From an uncultured beta proteobacterium (GTDB lineage: Bacteria > Pseudomonadota > Gammaproteobacteria > Burkholderiales > SG8-39), in assembly GCA_902826155.1 (NCBI GenBank), contig CADEDU010000035.1, positions 19,326 to 51,554 of the forward strand: 32,229 nucleotides of DNA, in the 5' to 3' direction. The translations under genes and the position numbers were made by a program. The first letter of the stretch is position 1. Each line of letters starts with the position of its first letter. The notes under the pieces are model-generated. The model did no database searches, was not told where the DNA came from, and saw only the letters and a program-made list of their open reading frames with translations. Below are positions 24,000-32,185 of this stretch, in pieces.

Positions 24000-26690
24000 G
24001 TGAGCGCCGTGCCCTTCGACCAACCGCCAGTGAGCACTATGCAAGCCACGGCCGCCATCGTCCTCAAGCCGCTGTCGCACCCCGATCTGGGCGAGCTGCA
24101 CGTCGACAAGCTGCTCGCCATCGGCCGCTCGGAGCAACCGTTCGCTTCGTACGGCCGCGAGCTGGTGATCGACCTGTCGCGCAAGCACGCCCGCATCTAC
24201 AGCGCCAACCACGCCGTCTACGTTGCCGATCTGGGCAGCAAGAATGGCACGACCGTCAACCGCGTGGCAGTCGGCGACAAGCCGCGCGTGCTGCAGCATG
24301 GCGACGAGGTGTGCTTCGGCGGCGCGCTGACCTATCGGGTCGAACTGCCGGTCGAGACAAACGCGGCCGAGCGCGTTGCGATCGTGCTGGGCGTGACGCT
24401 CACGCCGGAGCGCGACGATCTGCATCCGCTGGTCATCAATCGTTTTCCGTACCTGGTCAGCAAGGTCGATGAGGCGTTCGCGCGCTACCAGCACGACCGC
24501 GCCGATCAGCTGCACTATCTGTCGCGCCGTCACGCGCACATCTTCCTGAAGGGCGGGCTGCCGTTCATCGAAGACCTGGGCAGCACCAACGGCACCTGCG
24601 TCGACGGCGTGCGCCTCGAAGGCAACGCCGTGGAATTGAAGGACGAGGCCATGCTGGCCTTCGGCGGCGATTACTTCACCTATCGCGTGCGGGTCGATCG
24701 GGTCACCGACGTCGAGACGACGGTGATCAGGCCGGCCGCGATCGTCCGCGCGACCGCTGCTGCGACGAGCGCTGCCGCTGCGCCGGTCGTCAAGGCCAAG
24801 GCCGAAGCGCAGGTCGCCCAACCCGTTGACGTCGCGATCGCGCCGGCCGCTGCCCCCGCTGTTGCGCCGATGACCGCGCCCGTCGCGCAATCGATGGTCG
24901 ACGCAGAAATCGCCGCCGCGGTCGCCGCAGCGATGCCAGCTGCACAGAATCTGCCTGTCGAGGAGCCGGCGCAGATCGATCGCACCACGTTCGTGGCCGC
25001 GCCGAACTCGTTCCTGGAGATCTTCTGCGTCGATCAGCCCAAGCGTGTCGCCGACGATGCGTCCGACACCGAGACCGAAGCGGGCGACGAAGCCGAAGCG
25101 CAGGCCCAGAGCGAAGCGCGTCCCCGCAGCCGCTTCGCGATCCTGCTGTCCGAGCTGCGCCAGGCGCTTGCCAGCGACGAGGAAGGCAGTCGCCGCGGAC
25201 TGTGGATCGGCGCTGCGGTGCTCGGCACGCTCGCCGCGGTCATCCTCGGCTTGTATCTGTGGGGAGCTTCGGAGCGCGAGCTGAAGAACCTGATGACCGA
25301 GAGCGCGTTCGATAAAGCCGCGGCCGTGGCGCACGAGCGCCTGCAGCGCGAGGGCGACAACTCGGAACTGAAATCGATCGCTACCGAAGCAGCCCTGCGC
25401 GCACACGTGCCGGCCTGGATCAAGCTGATCAACGCGCGCGATTTCAGCGGTGCGAACACCGAGCTGGCCAGGCTGCGCGATTTCGGCCGCCACAACCAGG
25501 ATCTGAACGCGCTGCTGGGCGGACTGGAGTGGATCGGCCGACTGGAACAATTGCTGGTGGCGCGCGGCGGCGTCGATGCACCGATCCGCGTCTATGCCGA
25601 CGAAGAGGCGATCCGCGATCTGCTCAAGCGCTGGAACGACGACGCGCAAGGACACCAGCGCGCGCTGGGCCGCATCGCCTCGCACGTGCGCGAGTTCCGC
25701 GATCCGTACGCCGGTGCGCTCACCAAGCTGCGCAGGCTGCAAAGCGAAGCGCTGGTACATCTGGCAGCGATCGACCGACTCAAGGCGCTGGTGCGCGCTG
25801 AGCTGGACCGCGATACGCCCGAGGCGCTGCAAAACGTGCTGCAGGAATACGCCGACAAGTATCCGAAGCTCGGTGGCCTGGATGCCGTGCGTGCCGATCT
25901 GCGCCAGTACTTGGAGATCGATGCCCAGGCGCGCACCCGCAACCTGCCGCGGCTGGTGGTCGCGACCGAGAAAGCGCGCTTCGCCACGCCGGCCTTTGCC
26001 GACAAGTTCAATGCCCTCAAGACGAGCGACCGCTTTCCGCCCGCAGCCGTGATGCAGCAGTACCAGGCGGTGTCGCGTGCGTGGCGTGCCGGTGACGCCC
26101 GCCAGGCATTCGGCGCGCTGCAGGCGATGAGCGCCGGGCCGTGGACCGATGCGGCCAGCCGCGAGCTGGTGCGCAAGAAGGGCGTGAGCGAGCAATTCGC
26201 TGCGCTGCAAAAAGCGCGCGGGACCGCGAACTACGCCGATCGCCTGCTCGCGTTCCATGGCGCGCTCGATCTCGACGAGGACGTCTACTTCGCGGCCACA
26301 GTGCAGGCCGACGTCGACGCCATCAAGGACCAGGCGCAGGCCCGGGCGCAAGAAATGTTGAACCGTTCGCGCTCGATCTGGCAACGATATCGGGACAACG
26401 GCGCGATCGATGGTCGCCAGCGTCTCGAGGGAGCGATCTCCGAGCGCTACCGTACCCAGGCCGCGCTGTTGAACGAAGCGTACGAGCTGACCCGCAAAGG
26501 CGTGCAGATCTACGCGCAACTGCACCTGACCGCACCGGCGCCTTCGATCAAGGCGCAGGAAGAAATCAAGGCGGAACTGGATCAGCAGCGCAAATCGCTG
26601 GTGGAGATGCGCAGCGTCCTGGAACCAGGGCTGTTGAAAGCAAAACTGGCTCTGCTTGGAGGAAGCGATGAAGAACGCAAACCGATTTAA
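24000..26690 (+). CDS. Membrane protein with two FHA domains
   Basis: The 896-residue protein starts with GTG directly after the stop of the outer membrane factor. FHA domain 1 (about 35-115) has GRS at 42-44, Ser60, His63 and Asn82-Gly83, the full phosphothreonine-binding set. FHA domain 2 (about 140-230) has SRRH at 175-178 and STNG at 195-198 but lacks the usual GR, reading LVSK there. An Ala/Pro-rich linker (about 235-330) and an acidic segment lead to a membrane helix at about 400-423 (GLWIGAAVLGTLAAVILGLY). A 470-residue, mostly helical domain of unknown family follows, predicted periplasmic. It probably reads the phosphorylation state set by the kinase at 19511-21412 and couples it to the exporter, as FHA proteins do in some other secretion systems; that role is inference. 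Confidence 0.88.
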   Translation: MSAVPFDQPPVSTMQATAAIVLKPLSHPDLGELHVDKLLAIGRSEQPFASYGRELVIDLSRKHARIYSANHAVYVADLGSKNGTTVNRVAVGDKPRVLQHGDEVCFGGALTYRVELPVETNAAERVAIVLGVTLTPERDDLHPLVINRFPYLVSKVDEAFARYQHDRADQLHYLSRRHAHIFLKGGLPFIEDLGSTNGTCVDGVRLEGNAVELKDEAMLAFGGDYFTYRVRVDRVTDVETTVIRPAAIVRATAAATSAAAAPVVKAKAEAQVAQPVDVAIAPAAAPAVAPMTAPVAQSMVDAEIAAAVAAAMPAAQNLPVEEPAQIDRTTFVAAPNSFLEIFCVDQPKRVADDASDTETEAGDEAEAQAQSEARPRSRFAILLSELRQALASDEEGSRRGLWIGAAVLGTLAAVILGLYLWGASERELKNLMTESAFDKAAAVAHERLQREGDNSELKSIATEAALRAHVPAWIKLINARDFSGANTELARLRDFGRHNQDLNALLGGLEWIGRLEQLLVARGGVDAPIRVYADEEAIRDLLKRWNDDAQGHQRALGRIASHVREFRDPYAGALTKLRRLQSEALVHLAAIDRLKALVRAELDRDTPEALQNVLQEYADKYPKLGGLDAVRADLRQYLEIDAQARTRNLPRLVVATEKARFATPAFADKFNALKTSDRFPPAAVMQQYQAVSRAWRAGDARQAFGALQAMSAGPWTDAASRELVRKKGVSEQFAALQKARGTANYADRLLAFHGALDLDEDVYFAATVQADVDAIKDQAQARAQEMLNRSRSIWQRYRDNGAIDGRQRLEGAISERYRTQAALLNEAYELTRKGVQIYAQLHLTAPAPSIKAQEEIKAELDQQRKSLVEMRSVLEPGLLKAKLALLGGSDEERKPI

Positions 26691-28041
26691 GCCGCTCGCG
26701 ATAGCGCTCGAGGACCATAGCGCCGAAGGCATCGCGCTGCTCACCGCCGAACCGTGGCGGTTCACCCGGGCGGTGGTGCTGATCATGACCACGCTGGTGA
26801 TCGTCGCCCTGATCTGGTCGTTCATCGGCCGCGTCGACGTGATCGTCTCGGCGCCCGGCGGACTGCTCCCCGACTCCGAGGTGCGCCGCTTCTACGCCCC
26901 GATCGACGGGGAACTGGCCAACCTGTACATCGCCGAGGGCCAGCCGGTGAACAAGGGCGACGTGGTCGCGCGGCTCAACGCGCGCGGCGCGGTCGAGGCC
27001 GCCGCCAATGCGGTGCAAGCGCAGATCAAGCTCGAAGACGCCGAGCGCGAGTGGAAGCAGTTCCCCGAGAAGAAGGCGCTGCTGGAAAAGCGCGTATCCA
27101 CGCTCAAGCAGGCGATGGAATTGGAAGAGCATCAGCACGAGCGCCGGTTGCGCGAGGGCACTTCCACCCTGAGCGCGGCCCTGGGCGCGCAGCTGCAATC
27201 CGCCCGTACGCAGATCGAGGAAGCACGCCGCGCCCGCGCGGTGGCGCAAGAGGAAGCCGACAAGTTCGCGCGTCTGTTCGCCCTGCCCGGCGGCGGCGGT
27301 ATTTCCCAGCAGCAGGTCGACACCAAGCGCAACGTGCTGCAGCAGGCTGATGCCAGCCTGCGTCTGGCCCAGACCAGGCTGAGCGAACTGGCGGCGCAGC
27401 AGGGGCTCACCACGTCGCAAGCCCGGTCCGAGCTGGAGCGCAGCGGCCAGGAGCTGAACAAGCTGCGGTTGCAGTACGAGGCGGCCGCCAAGGAAGTGTC
27501 GATCACGGAAGAGAAGCTGCGGCTGCAACTGCAGGCGGCGCGCCTGGCGGCCGAAGCGGCGGCGCGGATCAAGTTCGAGAACATCGATCAGGACAATTTC
27601 CTGCTGATCGTGGCGCCCGAGTCGGGCATCGTCACCGACGTCACCTCGACCCAGCCCGGCGACAAGATCCAGGGCAACACGCCGCTGGGCGGCATCGCGC
27701 CCGCCGGTGCCAAGCCGGTGCTCAAGATCGAGATCGCCGAGCGCGACCGGGCGTTCCTGCGCGAAGGGCTACCGGTCAAGCTCAAGTTCAACGCATTCCC
27801 CTACCAGCGTCACGGGCTGATCACCGGCACCCTCGAATACATTTCGCCTTCGACGAAACCTTCTGCGCAGAACAAGCAACCCATATACGAGGGGCGCATT
27901 ACTCTGGACCGCGATCACTACGAGATCGCCGAAACCAAGTACCCCCTGCGATACGGAATGGCGGCAACGGCGGAGGTGGTGGTGCGCGAACGGCGCGTGA
28001 TCGACCTGGCCCTGGACCCGTTCCGGCAGGTGGGTGGTTGA
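26668..28041 (+). CDS. HlyD-family periplasmic adaptor (membrane fusion protein)
   Basis: The 457-residue protein has a short cytosolic N-terminus and one membrane helix (about 35-54, AVVLIMTTLVIVALIWSFIG). A first half of a lipoyl domain follows (FYAPIDGELANLYIAEGQ, about 75-105), then a long alpha-helical hairpin coiled coil (about 105-320). The lipoyl/beta-barrel part is completed by VAPESGIVTDVTSTQPGDKI, LKIEIAERDRAFLREGLPV and FNAFPYQRHGLITGTLEYIS. These are the segments of HlyD and bacteriocin-secretion adaptors. It would bridge the C39 exporter and the outer membrane factor. The ATG at 26668 has GGAGG 5 bases upstream and lies inside the end of the FHA gene (23-base overlap), so the two are translationally linked. 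Confidence 0.95.
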   Translation: MKNANRFKPLAIALEDHSAEGIALLTAEPWRFTRAVVLIMTTLVIVALIWSFIGRVDVIVSAPGGLLPDSEVRRFYAPIDGELANLYIAEGQPVNKGDVVARLNARGAVEAAANAVQAQIKLEDAEREWKQFPEKKALLEKRVSTLKQAMELEEHQHERRLREGTSTLSAALGAQLQSARTQIEEARRARAVAQEEADKFARLFALPGGGGISQQQVDTKRNVLQQADASLRLAQTRLSELAAQQGLTTSQARSELERSGQELNKLRLQYEAAAKEVSITEEKLRLQLQAARLAAEAAARIKFENIDQDNFLLIVAPESGIVTDVTSTQPGDKIQGNTPLGGIAPAGAKPVLKIEIAERDRAFLREGLPVKLKFNAFPYQRHGLITGTLEYISPSTKPSAQNKQPIYEGRITLDRDHYEIAETKYPLRYGMAATAEVVVRERRVIDLALDPFRQVGG

Positions 28042-28109
28042 ACCAGTGCGGCGCTCCCCTGATGACGAGCCCCACACCACAACACGCAGACATTCAAGGA
28101 GCCAGCACC

Positions 28110-28862
28110 ATGACCGCGATCGTTAGCATCGACGACGAAGTGATCGGTACCGACGAATTCATCCGTACCCTGAAGCTGTCCGGGCAGTTCGAAAGCCTGG
28201 TCGACCAGATGGTCCGCGACCGGCTGGCGGTGCGTGCCGCCAAGAAACAGCGGATCGCGCTTAACGAGGCCGAGATCCAGGAACGGGCCGACCAGTTCCG
28301 TCGCATCCGCGGCCTGCACCGCGCCGCCGATACCAACCGCTATCTCGATGCGCGCGGCGTCACGCTCGACGAATTCGAGTCGTTCATCTCCGACAGCCTG
28401 TACCTGGAAAAGGTGATGAACCACGTCTGCAGCGACGACGCAGTGAGCAAGTACTTCCAGCGGAATGCCGCCAAATTCGAGTGCATCGAAGTGAGCCACA
28501 TGGTTCTGGAAGGCGAGGGCAAGGCCAAGGAAATGATGTCGGTGCTGCAGGACGACCCGGAGTGCTTCGCCGAGATGGCCATGGAACATTCCATCGCCGA
28601 CACCCGCGAGCGTGGCGGCTCGATCGGCAAGGTGCTGCGCGGCAGCCTGCGCGCGGATATCGAAGCCAAGGTGTTCAACGCCGCGGTGGGCGAGCTGATC
28701 GGACCGTTCGCCTCGGCCGACCGCAAGACCTTCGAGATCTTCCGCGTCGACGGCAAGTGTCAGGCTTCGCTCGACGATGACACCACCGGTGAAGTCCGCC
28801 GCCGGGTGCGCGAAGAGTGGTTGGCCGCGCGCGCTCAGGAGCACGTCATCAAGGCAATGTAA
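28110..28862 (+). CDS. Cytosolic parvulin-type peptidyl-prolyl isomerase (PpiC/SurA-like)
   Basis: The 250-residue protein has no signal peptide. A helical SurA/PrsA-like N-domain (about 1-115) is followed by a parvulin domain (about 125-215) with VSHMVL (His130), FAEMAMEHSIADTRERGG, SIGKVLRG and KVFNAAVGELIGPF. These are the hallmarks of PpiC rotamases. Most SurA-like proteins are periplasmic; this one should act in the cytosol on unsecreted peptides or on the exporter. It sits between the adaptor and exporter genes, so a maturation or chaperone role for the precursors is likely, especially given the Pro-rich core of precursor A. The start at 28110 has AAGGAG about 9 bases upstream. A hairpin terminator follows its stop. 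Confidence 0.9.
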   Translation: MTAIVSIDDEVIGTDEFIRTLKLSGQFESLVDQMVRDRLAVRAAKKQRIALNEAEIQERADQFRRIRGLHRAADTNRYLDARGVTLDEFESFISDSLYLEKVMNHVCSDDAVSKYFQRNAAKFECIEVSHMVLEGEGKAKEMMSVLQDDPECFAEMAMEHSIADTRERGGSIGKVLRGSLRADIEAKVFNAAVGELIGPFASADRKTFEIFRVDGKCQASLDDDTTGEVRRRVREEWLAARAQEHVIKAM

Positions 28863-28894
28863 GCGACTGATTCATAGAAACTAAATCGATATCC

Positions 28895-28930
28895 AGGGCC
28901 ATTGTCGCGGACTGCGGCAGTGGCCCTTTC
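28895..28930 (+). terminator. Hairpin with short T-run after the isomerase gene
   Basis: AGGGCCA (28895-28901) pairs with TGGCCCT (28921-28927). The stem continues inward as T-G, TG-CA, T-G and CGC-GCG to a GGACT loop, giving about 14 pairs including two G-T wobbles. TTTC follows directly. It should end or attenuate the operon that began at the outer membrane factor, 33 bases after the isomerase stop. The short T-run makes partial read-through plausible. Confidence 0.65.
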
Positions 28931-28959
28931 GTCGTGCGCTGACAAAGCCCCTACAAGTT

Positions 28960-28989
28960 TTGAACCGCCTCTGCCCAGGCCGTAACTCA
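28960..28989 (+). promoter_or_regulatory. Candidate promoter of the C39 exporter gene
   Basis: TTGAACCG (28960-28967), 14 bases, then GTAACTCA (28982-28989), the same element with the same spacing as upstream of the outer-membrane-factor gene. It lies just after the terminator hairpin and 64 bases before the exporter start, so the exporter seems to have its own, co-regulated promoter. Confidence 0.6.
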
Positions 28990-29053
28990 AGTCAAAGGCT
29001 GGAGCCCTGACAGCGCTGATCGGCGCATGCGGCGGCTCCGCGAGGAGCGGCTC

Positions 29054-32000
29054 ATGCAGATGGAAGTCAAAGACGCGCAGGCCCTGGCCGAATTCCTGGC
29101 CACCGTCGAAATCCTGTCCCCGTTCAAGCGCGAAGAACTTGAGCTGATGGCCACCCGGGCCCGCTCGCGCTTTTACGCGTTCGGCGACTCGGTGTGCAAC
29201 GCGGGCGAATCCGCCGACGGCCTGTTCGTCGTCAAGTCGGGCTCGGTGCGTGTGTTCTCCGACGAGAACGGCAAGGAGATCAGCATGGGCGTGCGCAAGC
29301 AGCGCGACGTCTTTGCCGAGATCGCCATGCTGCGCGACTACGCCCACGAATCCTCGGTGCGTGCCTCGGCCAAGACCGAGCTGGTGTTCATCCCGCGCGA
29401 GGCGATCGCCCCGATCATCGCCCGCAACCCCTCGGCGCTCGCGTTCATCGCCAGCTTCGTCGCGATCAATGCCGCCGGCGGCTTCGTGACCAAGTTGTTC
29501 GACTTGCGCGGCAAGGTCGAGCGCACCGAAATGGAAACGTTCGTGCGCAGCGTCGGCGTGAAGCGGCTGAGCGCCGGCAAGGAGATCCTCAAGCAGGACT
29601 CGCGCGAAGACCGGCGCCTGTACGTGGTGCGCCACGGCGAAGTGCGCATCGTGCGCCGCGAGGAAGGCAACGAGTACACCATCGCCACGCTCAAGCAGGG
29701 CGAGATCTTCGGCGAGAAGGCGTGCCTGATGCGCCAGGAGCAGATGTCCTCGGCGATCGCGGTGAGCGACGCCACGCTGCTGGTGATCCCCGAGAAGACC
29801 GTGCACTTCGTGCTCGAGCGCAACCCGAAGCTGCGCGAGATCCTCGAGGAGCGCATCCACTTCCTCGAGCGCGAACTGGAGCGCCAGAAGAAGCTGGCCG
29901 AGCGGCGCGGCATGCCGATCAAGCTCGACCTGCAGTCCAAGCCCGAGATGGGCGAGAAGGTCATCAAGCGCTTCGCCTGGGTGCAGCAGGCCGAAGAGAT
30001 GGATTGCGGTGCCGCGTGCCTGGCGATGATCTGCAAGCACTACGGCATTCCGATGACGCTGGGCAAGCTGCGCGAGCTGGCCAACGTCACCACACAGGGC
30101 GCAACGCTCGAGAGCCTGGCGCGCGCCGGCGAATCGCTCGGCTTCACCACGCGCGGTCTGCAGTGCACGTTCGAGCCGCTGCTGGGGCTCGACCTGCCGA
30201 TGATCGTGCACTGGGAGGGCTACCACTACGTCATCGTCTACGGCATCTCCAAGCGCTACGTGTGGGTCGCCGACCCCGCGATCGGCTTTCGCAAGATGAC
30301 CGTCGAGGAGTTCGAGCGCGGCTGGAGCGGCACCTGTCTGGTGTTCACGCCGGCGCGCGATCTGCAGCAGGTCACCGCGTCGCGCTCGCCGTGGGTGCGC
30401 TTCGTGGGCTACCTGAAGCCCTACAAGAACATCCTGGCCTACCTGTTCCTGGCGACATTCGTGATCCAGGTGCTGGGGCTGGTGCCGCCGATCATCATCC
30501 AGAACATCCTCGACGGCGTGATCGTGCATCAGAACGTGAACCTGCTGCACCTGCTGATCGGCGGACTGGTGATCTCCAACGTGTTCACCCAGCTCATGTC
30601 GACGGTGCGCTCGTTCCTGGCGAACTTCATGGTGCGCAACATGGACTTCGCGATGATGTCGCAGTTCTTCAAGCACACCATGTCGCTGCCCTACGGATTC
30701 TTCGCCACGCGCAAGACCGGCGACGTGTTCGCCCGGTTCCAGGAGAACCAGACGATCCGCGCGTTCCTTACCGAGTCGACCGTGACCACGGTGCTCAATC
30801 TGCTGATGGTGTTCATCTACTTCACGATCATGTTCCTCTACAACGTGAAGCTGACCCTGCTGCTGATCGGCTTCGTGATTCCGATCGTGGTGCTCACCGT
30901 GCTGGTGACCCCGAAGATCAAGAACTACGCCCGCGAGTCGTTCTCCGCCGGTACCGAAGCCAAGTCCTTCCTGATGGAAGCGCTCGGTGCGGTCGAGACC
31001 GTCAAGGGCATGGGCATGGAGCGGCCGCTGCGGCTCAAGTGGGAGAAGAAGTACGCCAGCGCGCTCGAGGTGCAGCACCGCGCGCAGAGCTTCCACGTGC
31101 TGGTGACGCTGGCCAGCCAGGTGCTCAACGCCGCGACCACGATCGGCATCCTGTGGGTCGGTGCGAGCCTGGTGCTGGCGCAGGAACTGACGGTGGGCCA
31201 GCTGATCGCCTTCAATGCTCTGATGGGTTGCGTGCTCGCGCCGCTGATGGGTCTGGTGGGCCTGTGGAGCATGCTCAACGACGCCGGCGTGGCGATGGAG
31301 CGGCTGGGCGACGTGCTCGATGTCGCCCCGGAGCAAAAGCCCGAAGAGCTGGCCTCGCGCGTGGTGATCCCCGATCTGCAAGGTTCGATCAACCTCGAGG
31401 GTGCGTACTTCCGCTACACACCGGACAGCGCCTACGTGTTGCAGAACGTCAGCCTCGAGATCAAGCCGGGCGAACTGGTCGCGATCGTCGGCCAGAGCGG
31501 CTCGGGCAAGACCACGCTCGCCAAGCTGCTGGTGGGGCTTTACGGAGTGAACGAAGGCCGCATCACCGTCGACGGCTACGACATGGCGAGCATCGACAAG
31601 ACCTACTACCGCGCCCAAGTCGGCTACGTGATGCAGAGCAATCTGCTGTTCTCGGGCACGATCGCCGAGAACATCGCCAGCGGCGACGAGCAGCCCGATC
31701 GCCGGCGCATCGAGGAAGTCGCCCGAATGGCCGATGCGCACGGCTTCATCAGCAAACTGCCGCTTGGCTACGAGCAGGTGGTCGGCGAGCGCGGCATGGG
31801 CCTCTCCGGCGGCCAGATCCAGCGGCTGTGCATTGCCCGCGCGCTCTATCGCGATCCGCGCCTGCTGGTGTTCGATGAGGCGACCTCGGCGCTCGACACC
31901 CAGTCGGAGAGCCACATCATCGCCAACATGAACGAGATCCTGAAGGGCCGCACCGCCGTGATCGTGGCCCACCGGCTCAGCACGATCATGCGCGCCAACA

Positions 32001-32116
32001 AGATCGTCGTGCTGCACAACGGCGCCATCGTCGAGCACGGTACGCACGACGAGCTAGTGAACCGGGACGGAGGTTTTTACAACCAATTGGTACAGAAGCA
32101 GCTGAGCGCGGCCTGA
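29054..32116 (+). CDS. C39 peptidase-containing ABC exporter with two cyclic-nucleotide-binding-like domains
   Basis: The 1020-residue protein has five parts. CNB-like domain 1 (about 14-140) and CNB-like domain 2 (about 160-265) are joined by a short charged helix to a C39 peptidase (about 305-440). Its Gln312, Cys318 (EMDCGAACLAM), His391 (EGYHYVIVYG) and Asp407 (VADPAIG) are all present, so it should cut after double glycine. A six-helix ABC transmembrane domain spans about 455-770. The ATPase has GQSGSGKTT near 813, LSGGQIQR, LLVFDEATSALD and VAHRLS. It would cleave and export the two precursor peptides. Both CNB domains keep the FxE core (FAEIAML, FGEKACL) but appear to have Ser where cAMP binders have Arg. 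I chose the ATG at 29054, with GAGGAG about 8 bases upstream, over one 27 bases earlier. Confidence 0.95.
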   Translation: MQMEVKDAQALAEFLATVEILSPFKREELELMATRARSRFYAFGDSVCNAGESADGLFVVKSGSVRVFSDENGKEISMGVRKQRDVFAEIAMLRDYAHESSVRASAKTELVFIPREAIAPIIARNPSALAFIASFVAINAAGGFVTKLFDLRGKVERTEMETFVRSVGVKRLSAGKEILKQDSREDRRLYVVRHGEVRIVRREEGNEYTIATLKQGEIFGEKACLMRQEQMSSAIAVSDATLLVIPEKTVHFVLERNPKLREILEERIHFLERELERQKKLAERRGMPIKLDLQSKPEMGEKVIKRFAWVQQAEEMDCGAACLAMICKHYGIPMTLGKLRELANVTTQGATLESLARAGESLGFTTRGLQCTFEPLLGLDLPMIVHWEGYHYVIVYGISKRYVWVADPAIGFRKMTVEEFERGWSGTCLVFTPARDLQQVTASRSPWVRFVGYLKPYKNILAYLFLATFVIQVLGLVPPIIIQNILDGVIVHQNVNLLHLLIGGLVISNVFTQLMSTVRSFLANFMVRNMDFAMMSQFFKHTMSLPYGFFATRKTGDVFARFQENQTIRAFLTESTVTTVLNLLMVFIYFTIMFLYNVKLTLLLIGFVIPIVVLTVLVTPKIKNYARESFSAGTEAKSFLMEALGAVETVKGMGMERPLRLKWEKKYASALEVQHRAQSFHVLVTLASQVLNAATTIGILWVGASLVLAQELTVGQLIAFNALMGCVLAPLMGLVGLWSMLNDAGVAMERLGDVLDVAPEQKPEELASRVVIPDLQGSINLEGAYFRYTPDSAYVLQNVSLEIKPGELVAIVGQSGSGKTTLAKLLVGLYGVNEGRITVDGYDMASIDKTYYRAQVGYVMQSNLLFSGTIAENIASGDEQPDRRRIEEVARMADAHGFISKLPLGYEQVVGERGMGLSGGQIQRLCIARALYRDPRLLVFDEATSALDTQSESHIIANMNEILKGRTAVIVAHRLSTIMRANKIVVLHNGAIVEHGTHDELVNRDGGFYNQLVQKQLSAA

Positions 32117-32185
32117 CGCACGACAGTCCGTTTCGGCCAGCGAACCCGCCTCCCGCGTGGGGGCAATCAGAGGGGCCACACCAGC

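Noticed and set aside
22593..26825. A 1410-codon open frame on the minus strand opposite the channel, FHA and adaptor genes
   Set aside because: It is rich in His, Arg, Leu and Gln without domains and mirrors well-supported + strand genes; long antisense frames are expected at this GC content.
28835..32047. A 1070-codon minus-strand open frame opposite the exporter gene
   Set aside because: The exporter has complete catalytic motifs on the other strand; the antisense product has repetitive His/Glu/Ala composition typical of shadow frames.
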